Below, one piece after another: positions 22,005-32,300 of a stretch of 64,000 nucleotides of DNA. A program made the position numbers and the translations under genes. The notes beneath the pieces were generated by a model that was not told the origin of the DNA, made no database searches, and worked only from the letters and a program-made list of their open reading frames with translations. Numbering within the stretch: position 1 is the stretch's first letter; every line of letters begins with the position of its first letter. This DNA comes from Branchiostoma belcheri (lineage: Eukaryota; Chordata; Leptocardii; Amphioxiformes; Branchiostomatidae): the NCBI RefSeq assembly GCF_001625305.1, contig NW_017804409.1, positions 718,916-782,915 on the forward strand, written 5' to 3'.

Positions 22005-22007
22005 TTA

Positions 22008-22362
22008 GGCCACACCAATTCAATTTCTTGGTTAACGGATTTTTTTTTAGAAAAATAATGGAGTGGGGGCAGGGAAAAAAATAAAAACAGGCCTAGGTAT
22101 CCTATTATGGCCCAAAGTGGTACAATAGGAGCCATGAAGTTAACACACCAGGCTGGTTTAAAATTTAAACAATGAATTTTGAACTTTTAATGATACCACT
22201 GCATTGAAAGATGGAATAACTGTAACAACTAGGAAGAAAAGGACTGTTAACAACTGTTCAGGGCATTTTGCAGTTGATTCTGAATTTTTATTTTTTTTTT
22301 TGCCAATCAGAAAAAAATGAAGCAGGCAAATCCGTTAACCAAGAAATTAAATTGGTGTGGCC
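22008..22362. mobile_element. H1 family MITE
   Basis: TTA on both sides, full inverted ends GGCCACACCAATTCAATT / AATTAAATTGGTGTGGCC. Confidence 0.85.
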
Positions 22363-22655
22363 TTACATTAAAATGATGACCAGAAAATTAACATTGAAAA
22401 TCCAGTTTTGCTGCCCTGAAATGTTTGTAATGTTTGTAATGTTATCTGGAGCCATAAGAAAACAAAAATCACTCTATGCAACCCTCACCATAACAATCTG
22501 TATAATGTATTTGTAACAATAGATACTGCATAATAAGTCGGTTTCTTTCCACCACCTCACAACTTCTCAACTTTACATCTGGGTTACAATATGTTACAAC
22601 AAATTTTGTATCACTCTCATATGTCACAGTTGTATATCAATGTTTTTATGCTTGA

Positions 22656-23012
22656 GGCCACACAAATTTAATTTCTTGGTTAACGGATTCGCCTGCTTCA
22701 TTTTTTTCTGATTTGCAAATAAAAATAAAAATTCAGAATCAACTGCAAAATGCTCATTTTTTGCCCTGAACAGTTGAAAACAGTCCTTTTCTTCATAGTT
22801 GTTACAGTTATTCCATCTATCAATGCAATGGTATCATTATTCAAAATTTATTGTTTAAATTTTGAACCAGCCTGGTGTGTTAACTTCATGGCTCCTATCG
22901 TACCATTTTGGGCCATAATAGGATGTCTAGGCCTGTTTTTATTTTTTTGCCCGCCCGCTCCATTATTTTTCTACAAAAAAAACCTTAACCCAGAAATTAA
23001 ATTGGTGTGGCC
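22656..23012. mobile_element. H1 family MITE, opposite orientation
   Basis: TGA on both sides, so the target differs from the usual TTA/TAA. Internal sequence runs in the opposite sense to the previous two copies. The 22366-22655 spacer holds nothing recognisable. Confidence 0.85.
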
Positions 23013-23289
23013 TGAAGAAGTCACAAAACAGAGTTGAAAGCAGACAACTTTTTATAGGAAGTGGAAAAGTCCCTTTTCCATACTGAAAATCCTTTCTCAT
23101 CTTGTCATATACATGTAGAATTGCACTGCTAGCAACATTATCAATACTTTTGGCCTTGTTAGTCATATAAGACTGTAATACAATTAAGTTACACACAGCA
23201 CATAAACATCTTAGATCAGAAGTGGCAAGGTATAGAACATTGTAGAACAAGGGCATTTCAAATCCTACTATGACATAGTATGACAAAAC

Positions 23290-23583
23290 TATATCAACTA
23301 GAGAAGTAACATTTGCAAAGCAAATGCATAATGTTTACCTTCGGACATGGTCTGCCCTGTTAATTTTTATTCAAACACATTCACATACAGGTACTACAAG
23401 TATATGGTGTCAGACAAGAGTAAAGCAGACCATGAAATTGCAACATTATGTAACCCAACACCAGTCACCATGGTGACAGACGTCAACAAATCATGTCATT
23501 GGCCAGGTCAGAGGTTAGTGTTTGGAACAGAAGAGGAAGAAACTAAGTAAAAACAATGTTTTCCTTTGGTAAACATAATTAAG
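23290..23583. mobile_element. M family element
   Basis: Complete-looking copy from CTAGAGAAGTAACATTTGC through ACATGGTCTGCCCTGTTAAT and CACCATGGTGACAGACGTCA to GTTTTCCTTTGGTAAACAT. Confidence 0.8.
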
Positions 23584-23895
23584 TTATGTAGCATTACAGC
23601 AGGTTTCAGCTGAGTACCAATAGTTTTAAAATGCCTCTTGTTCTACTATATTGTACAATTTTTTGCCATATATATCTTAAATACACAGGGAAGGGGGATA
23701 TTTTGAACAGAAACTTATTTTGCACATTCTATTTTTCACTCTTTTCAGCAAAAGTGGCAGATTTTAGCAATACGTGACACAAGAGAAAATTAGACATTGA
23801 CTAGTGCAGAGTGGTAACCTCTAAGTACTGAATAGCAACGTTCTTTATTCACATTCCATGTGTTTAACAAGAGACAATGTTTCAATGGCCGTCTG

Positions 23896-24292
23896 TAGTG
23901 ATGCATACCTAAACTCAATTTTAGGTTCAGGTCCGGATTCAAGTCCAGAGGTTTAGGTTCAGTTCCGGACTTGTAAGTCCGGACCCAAGCCCTGGACATA
24001 TACAAAACTGCATGTTGGCAACCTTGCAATGTTGTCTGGGTGAAACTTTGGCCACATAACATGGAGGCCAGTACTTGACGATGCCCGATGGCAATGTTTT
24101 CTTCATTTTGTAGCAAAGATTTTGTAATCTACGGAAGGTTTTAGGTGGTTTGGAAAGAAAAGGGGTATGTGAAATTGTCTTTTATGGTAATAAGTCCGGA
24201 CTCAGTTCTTGACTTTTAGGTTTTTTTTGGACTTGAACCTAAACATTCTTACAAGTCCGGATCCAAGTCCAGTGAACCGGTATGCAGCACTA
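23896..24292. mobile_element. hAT-like non-autonomous element, 397 bp
   Basis: Ends TAGTGATGCATACC and GGTATGCAGCACTA are inverted copies with one mismatch. The 8-bp GCCGTCTG is duplicated exactly at 23888-23895 and 24293-24300. TIRs starting TAG and 8-bp duplications are the hAT pattern. The interior is built of degenerate AAGTCCGGA / TCCGGACTT and TTTAGGTTC words. No transposase. Confidence 0.85.
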
Positions 24293-24339
24293 GCCGTCTG
24301 TCATCTTCATCAGGACAATAGAAATGTTGTTTCATGTTA

Positions 24340-24690
24340 GGCTACATCAATTTAATTTGTTGCTTCTCGGATTCGCCTCTTCATTTTCTTGTGTGATTTG
24401 CAAAAAAAAAAATTCTGGGTCGAAATCAACTCAAAAATGCTCATATTTTGCCCCCAACAGTGAAGGAAAGTCCTTTTCATCCTAGTTGTTACAGTTATTC
24501 CATGCAGTGGTTCGAAATTCATAGTTCAAATATTAACCCGGCCTTTTGTGTTGACTTCATGGCTCCTATCGTAGCATTTGGGGCTATCGTAGGATGCCTA
24601 GACCTGTTTTTATTTTTTATTTTTTCCGCCCTGTCGCTTCACATATTTTCTGAAAAAATCCGAGAACCAACAAATTAAATTGGTGAGGCC
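24340..24690. mobile_element. H1 family MITE nested in the F element
   Basis: TTA on both sides; left end mutated to GGCTACATCAATTTAATT, right end AATTAAATTGGTGAGGCC. Confidence 0.85.
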
Positions 24691-24753
24691 TTAAACAAGT
24701 GGTGGTGAATAAAGAATGCTGCTATTCAATCATTCACCAACCTGATGAAATTA

Positions 24754-25128
24754 GGCCACACCAATATAATTTGTTGGTTCTCGGATTTTTTCAGAAAAAA
24801 TATGAAGCGACAGGGCGAAAAAAAATAAAAATAAAAACAGGTCTAGGCATCCTATTATAGCTACCAAATGCTACAATATGAGCCATGAAGTCAACAAAAA
24901 AGGCTGGGTTAAAATTTAAAGTATAAATTTTGAATTTTTAATCAAACCACTGCATTGATAGATGGAAAAAACTGTAACAACTAGGAAGAAAAGGAATTTC
25001 CTCAACTGATGGGGGCAAAATATGAGCATTTTGAGTTGATTCAGAACCAGAATCTTTTTTGTTTTTTTGCAAATCAGAAAAAAATGAAGAGGCGAATCCG
25101 AGAACCAACAAATTAAATTGGTGTGGCC
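24754..25128. mobile_element. H1 family MITE
   Basis: TTA on both sides. It sits 60 bases from the previous copy, at the end of the F element, in opposite orientation. Confidence 0.85.
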
Positions 25129-25131
25129 TTA

Positions 25132-25610
25132 TTTACAGAAGTAACCTCTAACATAACATAAAGTCCACATGAACATAGACTATCTATAGAGTAAAAGAAC
25201 TTGCATAATGTAAGAAGAATGGTTTTACAACTTTTACAATAACTAGACAAAACTATCTGAAAACAGCTGTGAAGTTTGTCTGTCTTGCTTTGACATAACA
25301 TAATTGTAAACAATGTTTCATGACAAAAAAAAAACACCACAAATGCTTAAATTCTAAAGCCAGGGGCTACAAAATATTAATTTCAATGACATCGATTCTG
25401 CCCTTTTTTTGCTGACTTTCTTTCTCTAATTTTTTTGCAATGACTAACATTCTACTCTTATTTTGACTTAAACACAATGACACAGAAACAAAGTGTTGCC
25501 TAATGTCTAGTAAGTCTACAGTTACTGGAGTCCCAAGAATAGAACATGATCTAATCATTTATATTTTGTAGATAATAGCATGAAAGTTCATCTGAGTTGG
25601 TAGTTACATG
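25132..25610. other. No feature recognised
   Basis: AT-rich, no coding or repeat signal identified. Confidence 0.4.
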
Positions 25611-25612
25611 TT

Positions 25613-25880
25613 GCAAGTTAAAACTTTTGTTTCAACACAAGGAGTTGTTCTCACCTAGAGCTTTCGACCAGTCACTCTGGTCTTCTTCAAATTCAATAGA
25701 CTGACCCAATGAGACATTCTTTACCAGATACCTTAGACCCAGTGTTGACGTCACACTTCAGAGAAGCCGTGTGACAAGTCTCACTGGGTCAGTCTATTAA
25801 AGAAGACCGGAGTGACTGGTCGAAAGCTCTAAGTGAGGACAATCTTTTGTGTTGGAACAAAATTTTTAACTTAAAACTTC
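25613..25880. mobile_element. Palindromic element, GACTGGTCGAAAGCTCT core
   Basis: TTTGTTTCAACACAAGGAG...CACCTAGAGCTTTCGACCAG at the left mirrors GACTGGTCGAAAGCTCTAAG...TTTTGTGTTGGAACAAAAT at the right. Loop about 25735-25790. A second copy is at 54845-55170. Confidence 0.85.
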
Positions 25881-25889
25881 AGTAAGTAA

Positions 25890-26246
25890 GGCCACGCCAA
25901 TTTAATTTGTTGGTTCTCGGATTCGCCTCTTCATTTTTTCTGATTTGCAAAAAAACAAAGAAGATTCTGGTTCTGAATCAGCTCAAAAATGCTTATATTT
26001 TGCCCCCAACCGTTGAGGAAAGTCTTTTTCTTCCTAGTTGTTACAGTTCTTCAATGTAATGCAGTGGTTTGATTAAAAGTTCAAAATTCATTGTTTAGAT
26101 ATTAACCCAGCCTTTTGTGTTGACTTCATGGCTCCTATCATTGGATTTTGGGCTATAATAGTATGCCTAGACATATTTCTTTTTTTTTTTTGCTTCATAT
26201 TTTTTCTGAAAAAATCCGAGAAAGAATAAATTAAATTGGTGTGGCC
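25890..26246. mobile_element. H1 family MITE
   Basis: TAA on both sides. Ends 92 bases downstream of the VTI1A stop codon, so it probably lies in or next to that gene's 3' UTR. Confidence 0.85.
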
Positions 26247-26337
26247 TAATGTTAATAAATACCAATGCAATGTACAATAGGTAGTTAGTGTATTGTGCTA
26301 TATTTGAGTGACTTCCCAAAGCTGCTCTGTTTTAAGA

Positions 26338-29300
26338 TTAACTCCTTGTGCTGAAGTATATAGTGAGAGCAATGACTAGGATAATAACTGCAATGACCAC
26401 GAACAGCACTATTCGATTCTGGATTATTCTGAAAAAAAAAAGAAAGAACAAGACTGTAATAATAGTTATTGCACATACAAAAATGCATATTAATCATAAC
26501 AAATCAAACCTTCAATCCTTATAAAGTGTCTTTTACTAAAGAAAGATAGTCAGTCAACTTGCCAAAGTGACTACCTCTCAGAGGGCTTGAAATTAAAGGT
26601 GGTGCAATGGCCACTGACCACTAAAATTAAGGCTGGGACAACTAAAAGACACTTTGGGACATTTTGGGGACAATAGAAAAATAATCAACATCAGAATGTC
26701 AGCCATCCTTTTTGGATTCGGAAAAGTTCCTCTAAATTCCCTGTCTACACTGCAATTATAGTGCGCCTGGGAGTGAACATAAGCAAAATAAAGTTGACGT
26801 CATACAATACTTCTCCCCAAAAAACAGGTTGGGACAGTTCATCCTCACGTCGAAATAATAGAAATTTATTTTTGGGACAGTGCTGGGGCAATAGGAAGAA
26901 AAATTAATTTCGAGGCCTGCCTCTGTAATGAATACATGTAGTAGGGAAAAATAATCATGCACTTTTCCTTGGTGGTCATCTTGGACAAGTTTAACTATAG
27001 TCATGACAGGTGGCTCAAACTATTATGTGTGTCAATCTACAACATTACTCGAATGGTTTTCCAATATTTTTTTTGCAATTTAGGCCACATCATCTTAATT
27101 TTATGAATGACATCCTCTGAAGACCCCCAAACTAGTGCGCGCGGGTGAAATAAAAAGAAAAAATTCCAGCCAAAAATAAAAATGCTACTAAACCACAGGA
27201 AGACAAAGCTGGCATTGTGAATTTGCGGCAGTGCTTAGCGACATATACAACAAGCCAACATGCCGGCTTTTTGCAGAATTTATGAATCGGCACTGTACGT
27301 ATGTACTGAGTTCTTGAGTCGTGGAGCTTCAGTAGCCTGGGTGCCCGGCTCCGTATTGTCGCTAACTACCATGGACTACCCAGGCTTAGAGTTGTTGTTG
27401 AGAACAGGCGAAAATCAATGCGCGCGCAGATGTTATCCATAAAATTAAGTCGGTGTGGCCTTACGGCATATACTTGCTCAATTTACATCTGCTCTGTAGA
27501 ATTTTCAGACACTGAAACTACAAGGTGCACAGACACAGAAACTACGAGGTTTGCTTACCTACCTTCTCATCATAGCTGACAGGATACGTGAACTCTTTCC
27601 CAGGTCACTGTCAGTCTCCCGCAACTACAAACATCACAGAACAGAAAAACTTTCAATATACACCAGTAGAGTAGCAAGGTAGTCCAGTGGTTAGCGATCC
27701 TGCCTCTGGACTAAGAGGTTGGGAGTTTGAATCCCGGCTATTGTCGCTCACCCGACATGCACGCTACTGTTTAGGGTCGCAGTCCTTTGGACGGGACGTT
27801 AAGCTGTGGTCCACTGTTCATTATGCTTGTCGAAAAGAGCTAGGGGAATTTCCCCGGTACAATGAACCTGTAAATACTGTACATAGCGTCTGTCTTCTCT
27901 GACCAGTGGAAGATTAGCTCTTCAATGAGCTAAACTGGTTCAAGATCACTTTTTCACTAGTCCCAAAATGTTACAAGTACATTCTAGATAATAAGCAAAC
28001 TTATTTCTTAGTTTCAAGAACGCTTGATTTGACTATAGTATATGGATGAAATCCTCTGGAAACCCCAAAACTGATGCGAGCACGCGAATTCAAAGTCACA
28101 AAAAAAAAGTTTGGCAAAAATAAAAACTGGTAAAACTTGACTTCTACATGGCCATGAATGTTGAACAAATGACTAAACACACTGAGTATGGTGTGGTGGA
28201 TAATAGACTCATTTTCATTTCTTCACATTTTCTTCGGAGTTGAGTTTGTCTTTCTACAACAATAGTATCGTTTTCCAATATTTTCTTTTTGCAATATACG
28301 GCATATATTTGCTCATTTTGCAGCTGCTTTGTACAATTTACAGTATGGTCAAAAACTTTTTGGAAAAGGCTTAAAATTAAGGGCTCGAAATACTGAGTGA
28401 ATGTGCACCTAAGTGCACCCAAAATTGGAGTTGTGCATCCAATTTTTTTCTGTGGGTGCACTGGTGCACCCAAATATTTTTGTAGGTATTTTTAACATTA
28501 GAAATGTAAAATAGTATGCCAGACATTCTTGGTCTCTAAGTATCAGAAAAATATTAAAATCTTTGTTGTAATACTTGTTAAAGATTTTGAAGTTAGCTCT
28601 CATTTTAGATTCGAGCTCAGAAGAGGAGCAGTAAGACCTGCAATTAGGTTTTGTTTCATGTGGTGCACCCAAACATTTTTGTGCACCTAATTTTTCAGGT
28701 TGGGTGCACCAGTGCACCTATTCCCAAAAATGAATTTTGAGCCCTGAAATTCATGCGCACTGATGTCATCCACATAATCAAATCAACTTGGCCAAAGGTT
28801 TGTTATAGAACAGCCCGACAACTCACCCTATCTCTGGACCTCTGGATCTTCTCTCTGTCCTGATGAAGGTTTTCTAAAATGTCCGCTCCAACTTGTTCTG
28901 TGGGAAACGATTTTCACAACAAAAAAAGCAGTAAGTACTTCTCACCGCTATCATTCAAGAAGCTAAGAAAAAACATTGAAATGCTGAAGCTATGATGAAG
29001 GTGTCTGATACTGTAATTCCCTTTATGCTTATGCTATGGTTGCAAAATTTCACGGTCTGAAAAAAAGTGGACATGTTCACGGTGGCGACAGGTGCAGGAA
29101 AAAGAAAGTCCAGCAATTATTTATTAACTGTAATGATAAGTTCACGGTACAGAAGTGACAGTGAAAACAGTAAACATAAAAGTACCATGAAAAAGTTAGG
29201 AATTACAGTATTCATCAAAATACAAGCAGATGAGAGTTATTACCAGTTGTGCAAAAAACAAAACCCCAACATCCCATGTTTTAGTTACCAACCAGATAAA

Positions 29301-32300
29301 ATTATTTGAGAAAGAAGAACCATACCAGTTTCCACTGCCATCCTGTACCCTGCCTCCAGTTTTCTCCCTGACCTCTCCAGCCTTTCTGTGTTGTCTAACA
29401 GTCGGGTTCTCTGCAAAGGCAAACGTTGGAGGAAACATTCTTACTCTGAGGTTTCAGAGTTCAGGGCTTGATATACTGGATGCATATGTAGGGTAGTGCA
29501 GGTAAAATTGGAGCTGTGCAGGTATTTCTGATGTCTACCTGCACCTAACCTGCACTGGTCCATGTACTGGGTATATGCAGGTTAGTGCAGGTAAAATTGG
29601 AGCTGTGCAGGTATTTCTGATGTCTACCTGCAGCTAACCTGCACTGGTCCATGTACTGGGTATATGCAGGTTAGTGCACGTAAAATTGGAGCTGTGCAGG
29701 TATATTTCTGATGTCTACCTGCACCTAACCTGCACTGGTCCATGTACTGGGTATATGCAGGTTAGTGCACGTAAAATTGGAGCTGTGCAGGTATATTTCT
29801 GATGTCTACCTGTACCTAACCTGCACTGGTCCATCATGGCAAATACAGGTAGTAGGTTTATGCATACATGTAGGTGGAATTTTTACCCCTTGCTGCTATG
29901 CATCCTGGGAATTCGAAAACAGTGAATATTACCTGGTCCTCTGAGTGGGATGGGTCGTCTGGCCCCAGCAGTTCTTCTCTACTGCCTGATGCTCCGTGTA
30001 GTTTGGCCTTCTTCTGAGCAAAACATACACCAACACATTCAGGCACTACGAAATTCCTACACAGGACAGCCTATCAAATGTATTGCACCTGTCAGTGTAA
30101 AGACCTAAAGCCCCGGTCACAACCTGCCGTACGTGCTTTTTGTCCGTACGTTTTTCTGGGAGGCCACGTCTTCTACGTTTTTCTGAAAACGTGGGGAAGG
30201 AGTGGCGTCTATGCACGTCACTCGCACAGTTGCGCCAGGTGTAAGAGTGTGGTCTGCACGCCACGTCTATCCGTGAGCGATTGCATGCATCGTTTGTTGC
30301 ACGAGTGGGGAGTTGTACGTGCTTACAACGTACGATTTCTGTGCAATTGCAACTTTACCGTAAGGAGGTCATACTCACATGTGCTTCTTACGTATGGTAC
30401 ATATGGGGCACGCACGTCACCCGCACTCGCACGTACAGGTGGTGAATCCGCAGACCGCACGCAGAAAAAGTTTTACATGCACTTAAAGTTCTACGGCGAG
30501 TCTGCGTGCTCCCAAATCCGTAGGATTCCGTACGGAGGTGGTACTCACCACGCACGGATGCCCTACGTTTGCCCACGTTTTTGCACGCAGAAGCACGTAC
30601 GGCGGGCTGTGACCATGGCTTTAGGGGAGGGGGTACCACAATACTGGTGATATTTTGTAAGAGTGCAACCAACAGTCACATCTCCATATACCTCCATAAG
30701 CAAAAAAAATCAACAAATTCTACTGTGTAAAAAGTTTGTACAGAAAGAAAAAACTGGATAATGCCATCTTATTTATGTCAATTGGTCAAGGGATGGATGC
30801 ATCTCAAAAGAAATAGTGTCAACATACTTACTAGATTTAGACAAGCAGCAAAGGAGGCAATAAACAAGTTGAGAACATTATTAAACAGAAAGAAAACTAT
30901 GTCAAGAGTATCTAGATGAAATTATAACAGTGGGGTCTATGAAAAAACAGCATATTTTTGTCTCTTTTACCAGCCTGCTATGACTACTTTAACACTGAAT
31001 TTCGCAGATGTTAATCAAATCAATATTGCCTTAGACGTCAATAAAAGTTCATGTGCAAAACTTTCTTTCAGGAAAGTGATAAAAAGCATGGATAGTACAA
31101 ATGTACTTGTATATTGTACACTTAATTTGATTTTCTTCCAACACATGCCACCATCTAATACATGTACTAGCAAGCACTCTACCAGAACTATTACCAAGCT
31201 GCATATGTATTGCAACAAAAATATCATCTTATTTGTCTAAGGCCACACCAATTTAATTTGTTTTTTCTCGGATTCGCCCTCTCATTTTTTTCTGATTTGG
31301 AAAAAAAAAAAATTGGGGGTTCTAAATCAACTGTAAAATGCTTAATGAAAGACATATTTTGGCCCCAACGGTTGAAGAAAGTCCTTTTCTTCCTAGTTGT
31401 TAAAGTTTTTCAATGTAACAGTGCAACTTTGTTTCATTAAAAGTTCAAAATCTATTGTTTTAATTATAAACCAGCCTGGTATGTTCTTTTCATGGCTCAT
31501 ATTGTAACATTTCTGGCTATCATGGGGGTGCCTTGGCCTGTTCTTTTTTTTTTTGCCCTGTCGCTCCATATTTTACCTGAAAAAATCTGAGAAACAACAA
31601 ATTAAATTGGTGTGGCCTAACAAAGAAAGCTTCTGAAATATGTTTGCCAAAGCCTTATAAAAATGCATGGTGAAGTGAAGAGAAGAGACCCCAGTATAAC
31701 ATATTCTTACAAAGTCCTTCTCGAGCTTGCCCAGCTCTGTCTTGTAGCTCTTTAGTCTTGTGGCGTACTTCTGTCTCTCCTTGGAAGGAATGTCTCGAAC
31801 CTCCAGGTCCATCTGTTCTAACTACACAGCACAAGACAAGAAGAGGAAGAAAATTAAAAACTGCCTTGTAGGCAGGTTCTTTACTACCATAGTATTCACA
31901 ACCATTTTACAAGAGCCAATGTTTTGGTAACCGTCTGTCATCTTCATCAGTGCAATTATACCTGAGGGCCTGCATGGGGGTAGCGATTACCAATTACACA
32001 AAATTTTCGCCGCCGATTACAAATTACGTTGAAGTCTCAGAGCTGATTACGACTTTACAATTTGCGGCTAATGTCCTATTACGAATTATGTTGATTTTTG
32101 CGGAGGCTGCCTACGAATTACGAAGTCTAAAAAGGCCTGATTACGCCTTACGAAAAAGGTCCTCATAACTGGTTCACTGTGCACTGAGGCTAGATGTTAC
32201 TGGACAGTGGTTCACTATACACTGAAGCTAGGTGTTACTGGTGTGCACTGAAGCTAGGTGTTACTGGTTCACTGTGCACTGAAGCTAGGTGTTACTGGTT

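Larger units (their letters stand above)
23820..24753. mobile_element. F-type palindromic element broken by two insertions
   Basis: Left part 23820-23895 (GAATAGCAACGTTCTTTATTC ... AATGGCCGTCTG) continues after an inserted element as TCATCTTCATCAGGACAATA. It is broken again by an H1 copy, and its right end (GAATAAAGAATGCTGCTATT CAATC, then ACCAACCTGATGAAATTA) is at 24705-24753. The F identity follows from GTCTGTCATCTTCATCAGG. Confidence 0.7.

Noticed and set aside
30078..30650. 190-codon ORF in a VTI1A intron
   Set aside because: It crosses both ends of a TIR element and results from its stop-poor, CG-rich words; no domain and no splice context.
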